Below the pieces are notes generated by a model, which was not told the origin of the DNA, searched no databases, and saw only the letters and a list, made by a program, of their open reading frames with translations. A stretch of 35,084 nt of DNA. Source: Candidatus Enterocloster excrementipullorum. GTDB taxonomy: Bacteria > Bacillota > Clostridia > Lachnospirales > Lachnospiraceae. The translations under genes and the position numbers were made by a program. The DNA lies in the NCBI GenBank assembly GCA_019119575.1, contig DWWT01000027.1:1-35084 (forward strand). Direction: 5' to 3'. Below, piece after piece: positions 17,161 to 25,176 of this stretch. Position 1 is the stretch's first letter; each line of letters begins with the position of its first letter.

Positions 17161-17964
17161 TTACAGCGCAATAATCTCCCCGTCATCCGGAACCAGAAGA
17201 TTGCCGGAGTAATACTGCCGCCCCTCAGCGGTGTAGAGCGCCTTGCGCCGGGACAGGTTGTGGTCCTCGGTGTGCCACAAAACGAGGTTGGGGATAGACA
17301 GGCTTTCGGCCAGTTCACAGGCCTCCTTTACCGTGCTGTGATGCTTCTCATAGGGTTTGTAGGTCTCGCGGTCCCCGTAGAGGCAGAAAGCTTCGTGGAG
17401 GAGCCAGTCACTTCCTTCTACATAGCGGCGGCAGTCCGGATTGTAGGGTTCGTCCCCGGCGCAGGTTAAGCGCCGGCCGTTTTTCAGCACGGTGGTGAAG
17501 CCGAACTGCTTGGCTTTGGTGGACAGAATGTCAAAAAAGGTCACATCGTAGTCCAGAATATGGGCGGTCTCGCCGTCCTCCACGGGGATAAGAAAGATGC
17601 GGTCCCCGATCATTTTATAAAATTTGTCCTGGAGGGTCAGCCGGCAGAGCGTGGAAATGGTCTCCGGGAGGCCGGGATGGCAATAGATGCACAGGGAGCC
17701 TTCATAGGTTCCTTTTTTCATGGCAGTGGCGATCATGCGCACCATCCAGACAATGCCCAGGATGTGGTCTGTGTGCTCGTGGGTCACGAAGATGTGATGG
17801 ATATGCAGCAGATCCACATGCATCCGTTCGAGGATGCCCAGGATACCGTTTCCGCCTCCTGCGTCCACCATAAAAAATTCATTTCCGTCCCGAATGGCAA
17901 AGCAGGTATTGTAGCATCGGACCGCCTGGGCGTTGCCTGTTCCAAATACATATAATTCTTCCAT
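17161..17964 (-). CDS. Metallo-beta-lactamase-fold hydrolase, RNase Z-like
   Basis: A 267-residue soluble hydrolase with the signature THEHTDH (HxHxDH) near residue 62, later metal ligands in CAGDEPYN and HEAFC, and the C-terminal His in LVLWHTEDHN. The order and the start ELYVFGTGNAQAVRCYNTCF resemble the RNase Z/arylsulfatase/phosphodiesterase branch. The RNase Z exosite arm is not obvious, so tRNA 3' processing is not assured. ATG 17964 is chosen because aggagg lies 8 nt upstream; an in-frame GTG three codons earlier overlaps that site. It is divergent from fbp. Confidence 0.85.
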   Translation of the reverse strand: MEELYVFGTGNAQAVRCYNTCFAIRDGNEFFMVDAGGGNGILGILERMHVDLLHIHHIFVTHEHTDHILGIVWMVRMIATAMKKGTYEGSLCIYCHPGLPETISTLCRLTLQDKFYKMIGDRIFLIPVEDGETAHILDYDVTFFDILSTKAKQFGFTTVLKNGRRLTCAGDEPYNPDCRRYVEGSDWLLHEAFCLYGDRETYKPYEKHHSTVKEACELAESLSIPNLVLWHTEDHNLSRRKALYTAEGRQYYSGNLLVPDDGEIIAL

Positions 17965-18072
17965 TTTGCGCACCTCCTTGTTTATTGGGAAAAACTTTTC
18001 ATTTTATCAAGAATATGTTACTATAACTTTAAACAAAATGCAATGCGGTAACACATGGGGGAGGATGGAATA

Positions 18073-20010
18073 ATGAGGGATTTGGCATATTTGAAGCTGC
18101 TTTCGAGGGAATATCCGTCGGTGAAGGAGGCTGCCGGTGAGATTGTGAATCTGATGGCGATCTGCAGTCTGCCCAAGGGTACGGAATACTTTTTCAGCGA
18201 TCTTCACGGGGAATATGAGGCGTTTATCCATCTGCTGCGCTCATCCTCCGGAATTACCAGGGAGAAAATTAAGGCGACTTTCGGGCACTTGATTCCCGAG
18301 GATGAACAGATACGGATTGCGAACCTGATCTATTATCCGGAACGGAATCTGGCGCGTCTCAAGAAGCAGGGAGCCTACTCGGAGGACTGGCAGAAGATAA
18401 CGATCTACCGTCTGGTGCAGATCTGCCGGGAGGTGTCTTCCAAGTATACCCGCTCCAAAGTGCGAAAAAAGATGCCGAAGGAATTCGCCTATGCCATCGA
18501 CGAACTGCTCCATGTGGATTACAATGATGAAAATAAAAAGCTGTACTATGATGAGATCATTCACTCGGTGATCAGCACGGGGATAGGGGACAAGTTTATC
18601 GGGGCTCTGTGCCATCTGATTCAGAACCTCACGATCGACAATCTGCACATTATAGGGGATATTTTTGACAGAGGGCCTCGGGCGGATATCATTATGCAGG
18701 AGCTGATGAATTTCCACGATGTGGATGTTCAGTGGGGAAATCATGATATTTCCTGGATGGGAGCGGCTACGGGAAATTTAGCCTGTATATGCAATGTATT
18801 GCGGATTGCTATCAGCTACAACAGCTTTGATGTGCTGGAGGACGGTTATGGCATCAATCTGCGGCCGCTGTCCATGTTCGCGGCCAAAGTCTATCAGGAT
18901 GATCCGTGCGCTCGGTTTATGCCCAAAATTCTTGACGAAAATATATATGACGCGGTGGATCCGGGGCTTGCGGCCAAGATGCACAAGGCCATCGCGGTGA
19001 TTCAGTTCAAGGTGGAGGGAGATATGATCCGGCGTCATCCGGAATATGAGATGGATAAACGTCTTCTCCTCTCTGCGGTGGATTTTGAGAGCGGGACAGT
19101 GACTGTTGAGGGGAAGACGTATCCCATGCTGGATATGAATTTCCCGACCATTGATCCGAAGAATCCTCTGACACTTACCAAGGGCGAGAAAGAACTTTTA
19201 AAGGCGCTCGCCGCTTCCTTCCGGCACAGTGAACTCCTTCACAGGCATGTGCGTTTTCTGTATTCCCATGGAGGAATATACAAGTGCTATAACTCCAACC
19301 TGCTGTATCACGGCTGCATTCCTATGGAGAAGGACGGCTCCTTTGCCTCCATTACGGTGGAGGGGGAGAGCTACTGCGGAAAAAGCCTGATGGATTATTT
19401 TGACAGGCAGGTGCAGAATGCGTATTTTATGCCGGAAGGGGCGCACGGGAAGGAACAGGCCGTGGATCTGATGTGGTATCTGTGGTGCGGCGCCAAGTCC
19501 CCGGTGTTCGGAAAAGACAAGATGACCACTTTTGAGCATTATTTTGTGGAAGATAAAGCCACCCACAAAGAGACGATGAACCCCTATTACCAGCTGAGCC
19601 AGAAGGAAGAGTTCTGCAACCGCATTCTCCAGGAGTTCGGCCTTCCTGTGGAAGGCTCCCACATCATCAACGGCCATGTGCCGGTGAAGCTCAAGGACGG
19701 GGAGAAGCCGGTGAAAGCGGGAGGAAAACTCTTTATCATTGACGGCGGGCTTTCCAAGGCTTACCAGAGCACAACGGGGATTGCGGGATATACCCTGATT
19801 TACAATTCCCATCATCTGGCCCTGGCGGAGCACATGCCCTATGATCCCAGGAAGGAGAATACGCCAAAGGTTTCCGTGGTGGAGAAAATGACCAGCCGGG
19901 TTATGGTGGCGGATACGGATAAGGGACAGGAGTTAAAGGAGCAGATTGAGGATTTAAAGGAGCTGGTGGCGGCTTACAGAGAAGGCACCATAAAAGAAAG
20001 GATTGAATGA
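18073..20010 (+). CDS. fbp: Fructose-1,6-bisphosphatase, class III
   Basis: Hydrolyses fructose-1,6-bisphosphate to fructose-6-phosphate, the gluconeogenic step, with the large Firmicutes-type enzyme (645 residues; family about 640-670). The calcineurin-like metal motifs are in order: YFFSDLHGEYEAF, IIGDIFDRGPRADI, VQWGNHDISWMGA, and later INGHVPVK with IDGGLSKAYQ. Start ATG 18073 has gggggagg 8 nt upstream, whereas ATG 18055 would overlap that site. The stop overlaps the start of the HAAS-domain gene (ATGA), so the two are translationally coupled. This class is unrelated to the E. coli enzyme. Confidence 0.96.
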   Translation: MRDLAYLKLLSREYPSVKEAAGEIVNLMAICSLPKGTEYFFSDLHGEYEAFIHLLRSSSGITREKIKATFGHLIPEDEQIRIANLIYYPERNLARLKKQGAYSEDWQKITIYRLVQICREVSSKYTRSKVRKKMPKEFAYAIDELLHVDYNDENKKLYYDEIIHSVISTGIGDKFIGALCHLIQNLTIDNLHIIGDIFDRGPRADIIMQELMNFHDVDVQWGNHDISWMGAATGNLACICNVLRIAISYNSFDVLEDGYGINLRPLSMFAAKVYQDDPCARFMPKILDENIYDAVDPGLAAKMHKAIAVIQFKVEGDMIRRHPEYEMDKRLLLSAVDFESGTVTVEGKTYPMLDMNFPTIDPKNPLTLTKGEKELLKALAASFRHSELLHRHVRFLYSHGGIYKCYNSNLLYHGCIPMEKDGSFASITVEGESYCGKSLMDYFDRQVQNAYFMPEGAHGKEQAVDLMWYLWCGAKSPVFGKDKMTTFEHYFVEDKATHKETMNPYYQLSQKEEFCNRILQEFGLPVEGSHIINGHVPVKLKDGEKPVKAGGKLFIIDGGLSKAYQSTTGIAGYTLIYNSHHLALAEHMPYDPRKENTPKVSVVEKMTSRVMVADTDKGQELKEQIEDLKELVAAYREGTIKERIE

Positions 20011-20540
20011 TGAGCAAGGCAGAATTTTTACAGGGCCTGAGAAATGAGCTGGAGGGACGGGTTCCTTATTCCGTTATCCAGGAAAATTTGAACTACTACG
20101 ACTCTTATATTTCTAAAGAAACAGCCGGGGGCACGCCGGAGGAAGCGGTGATCGAGGCCCTGGGCGGGCCAAGGATCATTGCCAGAACCATTGTGGACGC
20201 GGCATTTGACACGGAGGACCGGCCGGACGGATATGAGACTTACGGCTCGGGAACGGTATATGACGCGGACAGCGGATCCTCCGGCGCATCGGGGCAGGAG
20301 AATGGGCAGGGGCCGTATGGACAGGATCCTTTCCGGGAGGAGATGCACCGGAATGTTCATTATGTTAACTTGAGCGGCTGGAAGGGGAGGCTGATCGCTG
20401 GCCTTGTTGTGTTTGTAATTCTTTTTCTGCTCATGACGGTATTTTTTGGCGTTGTGGGTTTGGCGGGCCTGATTCTGTCCTATACCTGGCCGATTTTGCT
20501 GATTCTGCTGATTATCTGGATTTTCGCAGGGAGGAGATAG
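20007..20540 (+). CDS. HAAS (DUF1700) domain membrane protein
   Basis: A 177-residue protein with an N-terminal HAAS/DUF1700 helical domain (SKAEFLQGLRNELEG, ENLNYYDSYISKET, GTPEEAVIEALGGPRIIARTI; residues 1-65), a Gly/Ser/Gln-rich linker (about 70-112) and two adjacent membrane segments (about 128-150 and 153-174). Such proteins usually accompany PadR-type repressors or cell-envelope genes; no PadR is present here. Two ATG codons (20007 and 20010) overlap the fbp stop. Cotranslation with fbp is seen in the sequence; a functional link between them is not established. Confidence 0.8.
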   Translation: MMSKAEFLQGLRNELEGRVPYSVIQENLNYYDSYISKETAGGTPEEAVIEALGGPRIIARTIVDAAFDTEDRPDGYETYGSGTVYDADSGSSGASGQENGQGPYGQDPFREEMHRNVHYVNLSGWKGRLIAGLVVFVILFLLMTVFFGVVGLAGLILSYTWPILLILLIIWIFAGRR

Positions 20541-20567
20541 GCGCAAAAGCAGGTACATCCAACTTTG

Positions 20568-20596
20568 TTGATAAACATGTAAAAGATATATATACT
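20568..20596 (+). promoter_or_regulatory. Sigma-A promoter for the broken NlpC/P60 gene
   Basis: TTGATA (20568-20573), 17 nt, TATACT (20591-20596), giving a leader of roughly 115 nt before the ATG at 20719. Confidence 0.6.
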
Positions 20597-20718
20597 TAGT
20601 TCATCACTATGTAATAATTGTGTAATATTTTCGAAAAACGAATGTGATAATCTAAGAAATGCCGCAGCTGCTTTATGGGGCTGAACGGATATAAAAAGTT
20701 GGGTGAATCGGATTGGAT

Positions 20719-21176
20719 ATGAGAAATTTGAGGCGGAGCCTGTGCAGGGCCGCCGGTTTATTTGTTATATGTGCGGGTGTGGGGATTCTGACGCCGGGGG
20801 AGAGCCAGGGGGCTGTAAGGCAGGCAGAGATTCAGACCCGCACTTCTTATGTTGTGAATATGGAAGCGCCTTCCGCCGCTGTGTTTCAGAAACCGGGAGG
20901 AAGCGGAGCGGTCATCGGGCAGGTGAGAAGCGGGCAGGTGCTGGAAGTTTTGGGATACGAAATAGCCGGCGGATGCGCCGGGAGGTGGCAGAGTATGCCC
21001 TCCGGTTTTTGGGAGGGGAGTATGTATATGGGGGAACGGATCCCAATGAAGGGGTGGACTGTTCGGGATTTACCCGTTATGTGCTCTCCAAAGCGGCCTC
21101 TATTGACCTGCCGCATTCCTCCAGAGGCCAGGCGGACTTTGGAACCGCTGTGACGGCGGGTTTTTGTTTTGTGTAA
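20719..21176 (+). pseudogene. Decayed NlpC/P60 peptidase gene (signal peptide, partial SH3, partial NlpC/P60)
   Basis: The frame from ATG 20719 encodes a signal peptide (RRSLCRAAGLFVICAGVG...) and the start of an SH3-like domain up to about VLEVLGYEIA. The recognisable sequence then switches frame: EYALRFLGGEYVYGGTDP, VDCSGFTRYVL with the catalytic Cys, and LPHSSRGQADFGT appear in another frame from about 20970. The intact paralog at 21419 shows that about 50 residues of linker and the whole C-terminal half with the catalytic His residues are missing. Thus one frame-breaking deletion and a 3' truncation are present. A terminator follows directly at 21145. Confidence 0.85.
21145..21170 (+). 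terminator. Intrinsic terminator at the end of the NlpC/P60 pseudogene
   Basis: CCGCTG (21145-21150), loop TGA, CGGCGG (21154-21159) with one wobble, followed by GTTTTTGTTTT. It overlaps the last open codons, consistent with a deletion that joined the gene body to its own terminator. Confidence 0.6.
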
Positions 21177-21245
21177 AACAGCTGTGGATGTCCCGTTGGG
21201 CGCCGCAGCAAAGGTTTACGAAAAAATTAAGAATTTATGAAAGCA

Positions 21246-21273
21246 TTGACTTGAGAGAAAAACATGGTATAAT
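21246..21273 (+). promoter_or_regulatory. Sigma-A promoter for the intact NlpC/P60 gene
   Basis: TTGACT (21246-21251), 16 nt, consensus TATAAT (21268-21273). The leader of about 140 nt contains TGTAACAAATATGTAACAA and a two-part hairpin (21351-21355 with 21380-21384, and 21364-21368 with 21373-21377). Confidence 0.75.
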
Positions 21274-21418
21274 ACATTCGTAATGTTTGTAACAAATATG
21301 TAACAAAAATAGACATAAGTTGGTAACAGTTCATACGGAGGCCTGGACGGTGCGGACATGCCTGCTGTGCGGACAGCTGCCGCAGATTTGAAATATATCC
21401 GAAAAAGGAAGGGCATAT

Positions 21419-22144
21419 ATGAGAGACATAATCAAGACGCTGCTGAAAACAGGAACTTTATGCGGGATGCTTATGACAGTGAGTCCGTTTACCGCTCTGG
21501 CATCCATTGGCCCCGGTTTTACCGCAGGTACCTATGCGGCTACGATTACAGCGGAGAGTGTGGACATCAGCAAGGATTTGGATTCCCAGGAGGTGCTTCT
21601 GACGGCGGAAGCCGGCAGTACCTATGAGGTTCTTGAGGAGATGGAGAACGGCTGGGTTAAAGTCCGGGTCAATGACACAGAGGGATATCTTCCGGTATCG
21701 GAAAATGTCCAGGTGGAAGAGGTGGATGAAGAGGAGATGGCACAGATCCAGGAGGAGGCCGTGGAGTCTTCGGAGAGCTACCGGAGACAGAACCTGGTTG
21801 ATTTTGCCCTTCAATTTGTTGGCGGCCGGTATATGTATGGCGGTACGGATCCTCATGTGGGTGTTGACTGTTCAGGATTTACCCGGTACGTGCTCCAGAA
21901 CGGGGCGGGTGTTCCTATGAGCCGGTCCTCCAGAGGGCAGGCTGCCCAGGGAGTCCAGGTGAGTGCGGATCAGATGCAGCCCGGCGATCTGCTGTTTTAC
22001 GGAGGCAGCGTAAGCAGCATTGACCATGTGGCGATGTACATAGGGAACGGACAGGTAGTTCACGCTTCCACAGAGCGGACGGGCATTAAGATTTCCCCTT
22101 GGAATTACAGAAACCCGGTGAAGATTACAAATGTGCTGGGATGA
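21419..22144 (+). CDS. Secreted NlpC/P60 endopeptidase with SH3-like domain
   Basis: A 241-residue secreted peptidoglycan peptidase, probably cutting gamma-D-glutamyl-diaminopimelate stem peptides. Signal peptide at residues 1-28 (TLCGMLMTVSPFTALA), SH3-like wall-binding domain about 38-98 (ESVDISKDLDS ... GYLPVSENVQ), an acidic linker about 99-120, then NlpC/P60 with catalytic Cys in VDCSGFTRYVL and the His residues in SIDHVAMYIG and VVHASTERT. SD aaggaaggg precedes the ATG. It is a tandem paralog of the broken gene at 20719, which shares the motif GGTDPxxGVDCSGFTRYVL, and is transcribed from its own strong promoter. Confidence 0.92.
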   Translation: MRDIIKTLLKTGTLCGMLMTVSPFTALASIGPGFTAGTYAATITAESVDISKDLDSQEVLLTAEAGSTYEVLEEMENGWVKVRVNDTEGYLPVSENVQVEEVDEEEMAQIQEEAVESSESYRRQNLVDFALQFVGGRYMYGGTDPHVGVDCSGFTRYVLQNGAGVPMSRSSRGQAAQGVQVSADQMQPGDLLFYGGSVSSIDHVAMYIGNGQVVHASTERTGIKISPWNYRNPVKITNVLG

Positions 22145-22182
22145 TAAAGGCAGGAACGGATTTTCGTTATAGGATAGAGGCG

Positions 22183-22213
22183 CGGCCCGGGACGGCATGT
22201 CCCGGGCCGTTGT
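22183..22213 (+). terminator. GC-rich hairpin after the NlpC/P60 gene
   Basis: CGGCCCGGGAC (22183-22193) and GTCCCGGGCCG (22199-22209) form a perfect 11-bp stem with a 5-nt loop. Only a short TTGT follows, so termination efficiency is uncertain. Confidence 0.55.
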
Positions 22214-22261
22214 ATGCCCTGCTTTCTATGATTGCAGGGGAAATGCGGTATAGGAAGAGAG

Positions 22262-22294
22262 AAAGGCCAGGATAGGGGAGCTATCCTGGCCTTT
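22262..22294. terminator. Perfect 14-bp hairpin, probable bidirectional terminator
   Basis: AAAGGCCAGGATAG (22262-22275) and CTATCCTGGCCTTT (22281-22294) pair perfectly around GGGAG. An A run on one side and a T run on the other allow use by both the NlpC/P60 gene (plus) and the GNAT gene (minus). Confidence 0.65.
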
Positions 22295-22310
22295 ACTCAA
22301 GGGGAGTATA

Positions 22311-22367
22311 AATAATTAATAAGGATGAGGTTATGGTTTAAGGGAAACCAATATACCTCATATTATT
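22311..22367. repeat. Nested AT-rich inverted repeat downstream of the GNAT gene
   Basis: Three nested arms: AATAAT (22311-22316) with ATTATT (22362-22367), ATGAGGT (22325-22331) with ACCTCAT (22355-22361), and GGTTT (22335-22339) with AAACC (22345-22349). It is in the 306-nt gene-free gap 22145-22450, which also holds two GC-rich hairpins. There is no T run, so it is not a typical terminator; its function is unknown. Confidence 0.5.
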
Positions 22368-22450
22368 TATAATACATTTCCGGGAAAAAAGCAACCCATT
22401 TTTTAGAGGGTGAAAAGCGGGCCTGAAAAGCGGGCGCAGACAGCTGACGA

Positions 22451-23224
22451 TCAGCCGCACGCGGGTATTGGCCCCCATACCTCCACAGCCGTATAGGCGT
22501 GGCTGAAATGGTATCCCAGCTTTTCGGCCAGATGCAGGGAGATTTCCGTATGGGCGTCCCAGCTGGGATAGAGTCCTTGGCGCAGGCATTCCAATATAAG
22601 TCCGGCTCCGCAGGCAAAGGCCAATCCCTGACGGCGGCAGTCCTCGCGAGTATCAATCTCAAGCTCAATTCCCTTGCTGTAGCGGGAATAGGAGGAGGCC
22701 CCGGCCAAAAGAGAGGATCCCTTTCGGACCGCTACGCCGAGCCCCAGCCGGCGGTATTGCTCATACGTGCCGAACTGGGCCGCCAGATCGCGGCTCCATG
22801 CCTGGGAGAGGCACATGCGGTAGATGGGTTCGTCAATCCTGCAGAGCGTATATCCCGCGGGGAGAGAGGATGCGGCCCTTTTTAGATATTCCGTATCAAA
22901 AACATCCGGTTCTTTTTTGGTAGCGTAACGGGTAATCACAGCAGCCCTGTCTCCAAAGGCGTCCAGGATCAGTGCCTTCCACTCCTCGTTTTGGGGAACC
23001 AGGATAGAATATGTCCGGTGGTGATCCATGAACACGAGTTCCCGGCTGGGCTTTCCCGCAAAAAAGGAAAAGTCCCCGAGAACTGCCACGGCCGACTGCG
23101 GAAAAAGAGGGTGATCCCCATAAATACAGCCCATCAAGCCGTCCAGGCAGGACCATATCAGGGTTTCCTCCCAGCCCGCAAAGAGGGGGGAGGCGTTTTC
23201 TGTGTCGTATATTTTATAGATCAT
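22451..23224 (-). CDS. GNAT family acetyltransferase (PF12746-like)
   Basis: A 257-residue protein resembling the GNAT_acetyltran group common in Clostridia and bacilli. The N-terminal half (GWEETLIWSCLDGLMGCIYGD, AVLGDFSFFAGKPSREL) is family-specific, and the C-terminal half holds the GNAT core with the acetyl-CoA loop REDCRRQGLAFACGAGLI and the terminal YPSWDAHTEISLHLAEKLGY. The acceptor is unknown. ATG 23224 has cggagg 7-8 nt upstream, while the frame remains open for 46 codons further without a ribosome site. Single gene, divergent from the zinc alcohol dehydrogenase. Confidence 0.82.
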   Translation of the reverse strand: MIYKIYDTENASPLFAGWEETLIWSCLDGLMGCIYGDHPLFPQSAVAVLGDFSFFAGKPSRELVFMDHHRTYSILVPQNEEWKALILDAFGDRAAVITRYATKKEPDVFDTEYLKRAASSLPAGYTLCRIDEPIYRMCLSQAWSRDLAAQFGTYEQYRRLGLGVAVRKGSSLLAGASSYSRYSKGIELEIDTREDCRRQGLAFACGAGLILECLRQGLYPSWDAHTEISLHLAEKLGYHFSHAYTAVEVWGPIPACG

Positions 23225-23315
23225 GGCGGAAACCTCCGATCGAATAATGGGCCGGCGTCCCGTAGGGGCCGAGGCTCCTGCTGCCATTGTAGCAGAATGA
23301 CCCCGGCAATTGCAA

Positions 23316-23344
23316 TTTATTTCTCTGTCTATATCTGTTATAAT
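23316..23344 (+). promoter_or_regulatory. Extended -10 promoter for the zinc alcohol dehydrogenase gene
   Basis: TGTTATAAT gives an extended -10 with consensus TATAAT (23339-23344); the -35 (TTTATT, 23316-23321, 17 nt away) is poor, as is common with extended -10 promoters. Confidence 0.6.
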
Positions 23345-23408
23345 GATACCATCAGTGTACAAGAGGACGAGCGCTTTGCGGCCGGCCGCGGGAAGGAGAA
23401 TACGGGAT

Positions 23409-24449
23409 ATGCGTGCCTATACATTTACGGAACCGGGAAAATTTGCAATGAGGGAAAAGCCCAAGCCGGAGATACAGGACGGGAAGGATGCCATCGTGAA
23501 AGTGACGCTGGCCAGCATCTGTACCAGTGATCTTCACATCAAGCACGGCTCTGTGCCCCGGGCAGTGCCGGGAATCACGGTGGGCCACGAGATGGTCGGC
23601 GTGGTGGAAGCAGTGGGAGACCAGGTGCGGACCGTCGGACCGGGAGATCGGGTGGCGGTCAATGTGGAGACCTTCTGCGGCGAGTGCTTTTTCTGCAGGA
23701 GGGGATATGTGAACAACTGCACGGACCCCAACGGAGGATGGGCCTTGGGATGCCGGATTGACGGCGGACAGGCGGAATATGTCCGGGTGCCCTACGCGGA
23801 CTGCGGCCTCACGGCGATACCGGAGAATGTGACGGATGAACAGGCGCTGTTTGTGGGGGATATCCTGGCGACCGGCTTCTGGGCCGTGCGCATCGGGGAG
23901 ATTACCCCGGAGGATACGGTTCTCATCATCGGGGCAGGGCCTACGGGCATCTGCACCCTGCTGTGCGCCATGCTGAAAAATCCGCGGGAGATTCTTGTGT
24001 GTGAGCAGGATGCGGATCGGCTTGCATTTGTGAAAGAGCATTATCCGCAGGTGCGTGCGGTGCGGCCGGGGGAGCTTCCCGGGGCGGTGAAGGAGATCTG
24101 TCCCCGGGGCGGCGCTGACGTTGTGATCGAAGCGGCCGGAGGAAGTGACACCTTCCGCATGGCCTGGGAGTACGCAAGGCCAAACGGCACGGTGGTGATT
24201 GTGGCGCTCTACGACGAGGCGCAGGTGCTTCCCCTGCCGGAGATGTATGGGAAAAATCTTACCTTCAAGACCGGAGGGGTGGACGGATGCGACTGCCGGG
24301 AGATATTGGAGCTCATTTCCCAGGGAAAGATCGATACAACCCCCCTGATCACACACCGGTTTGCGCTGTATGATATAGAGAAGGCATACGATCTTTTTGA
24401 AAACAGGCGGGATCATGTGATCAAGACGGCGATTCGGTGCCAGAAGTGA
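23409..24449 (+). CDS. Zinc-dependent alcohol dehydrogenase (MDR family)
   Basis: Medium-chain NAD(P)-dependent alcohol or polyol dehydrogenase, 346 residues. Catalytic zinc ligands are in SICTSDLHIKHG (Cys) and TVGHEMVGVVE (His-Glu). The structural zinc lobe is complete: ETFCGECFFCRRGYVNNC carries four Cys. The Rossmann loop is VLIIGAGPTGICTLL and the acidic residue in CEQDADR suggests NAD(H). The start MRAYTFTEPGKFAM at 23409 has aaggag upstream; the frame is open back to 23310. The two-component genes follow after 25 nt and may be cotranscribed. The substrate is unknown. Confidence 0.88.
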   Translation: MRAYTFTEPGKFAMREKPKPEIQDGKDAIVKVTLASICTSDLHIKHGSVPRAVPGITVGHEMVGVVEAVGDQVRTVGPGDRVAVNVETFCGECFFCRRGYVNNCTDPNGGWALGCRIDGGQAEYVRVPYADCGLTAIPENVTDEQALFVGDILATGFWAVRIGEITPEDTVLIIGAGPTGICTLLCAMLKNPREILVCEQDADRLAFVKEHYPQVRAVRPGELPGAVKEICPRGGADVVIEAAGGSDTFRMAWEYARPNGTVVIVALYDEAQVLPLPEMYGKNLTFKTGGVDGCDCREILELISQGKIDTTPLITHRFALYDIEKAYDLFENRRDHVIKTAIRCQK

Positions 24450-24474
24450 TTGGGAAGAGGAATGGAGGAAAACA

Positions 24475-25176
24475 GTGGAAAAAAGGAACGGCAGGATACT
24501 GGTTGCAGATGATGAAAAAGAAATACGGGAGATTCTGGAGCTTTTGCTCACCGCGGAGGGATATGAGGTGGTGCAGGCCGCAGACGGGGAGGAAGCCTTG
24601 GGGCTGGCAGATGATTCCATTGATTTATATATTCTGGACGTGAATATGCCCCGGATGTCAGGCTTTGCCGCCGGAGCCGGGATACGGAAGCAATATTACG
24701 CCCCGATGCTCTTTCTGACCGCGTATTCCGGTGAGTCGGACAAGGCGATGGGATTTGCCGCCGGGGCGGATGATTACCTGGTGAAGCCCTTTTCCAACGG
24801 AGAGCTTTTGCTGCGCGTAAAAGCGCTGCTGCGGAGAAGCCGGGAGTATGCCTCCCATTTTAGGAAGGAGGAGGGGAAGCAGGCAGAGCTGACCTATAAG
24901 GATTGTGTGCTGGATTTGGATCAGCAGTGTGTCCGCCGGGGGGAAGAGGTTATTCCCATGACCTACACGGAGTTCGCGATTTTAAAGCTTTTGGTGGAGC
25001 ACAGAAAGAAGATCTATTCCCTGGAAAATATCTACCGGAGTATCTGGCAGGAGGAGGCTGTGGGAGACGGGGCTATCATGGTGCATATCAAAAATATCCG
25101 AAAAAAGCTTGGGGATGATTCCCGCAGTCCCAGGTATATAAAGACGGCCTGGGGAAAGGGGTATTATGCGGACTGA
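24475..25176 (+). CDS. OmpR/PhoB-family response regulator
   Basis: A 233-residue response regulator. The receiver domain (1-120) has the acidic pocket VADDEKE, the phospho-acceptor D55 in YILDVNMPRMSGF, Thr/Tyr in FLTAYSG and the invariant Lys in YLVKPFSN. The winged-helix output domain (about 138-233) ends with the usual RSPRYIKTAWGKGYYAD. It starts at GTG 24475 with tggagg 7 nt upstream. The stop overlaps the kinase start by 11 nt. The probable target is the direct repeat before the small membrane protein gene at 26301. Confidence 0.93.
   Translation: MEKRNGRILVADDEKEIREILELLLTAEGYEVVQAADGEEALGLADDSIDLYILDVNMPRMSGFAAGAGIRKQYYAPMLFLTAYSGESDKAMGFAAGADDYLVKPFSNGELLLRVKALLRRSREYASHFRKEEGKQAELTYKDCVLDLDQQCVRRGEEVIPMTYTEFAILKLLVEHRKKIYSLENIYRSIWQEEAVGDGAIMVHIKNIRKKLGDDSRSPRYIKTAWGKGYYAD

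Noticed and set aside
17998..18050. Promoters for the divergent fbp and metallo-beta-lactamase-fold genes
   Set aside because: AT-rich with a TATAAC at 18022, but no convincing -35 at 16-18 nt on either strand, so no coordinates were assigned.
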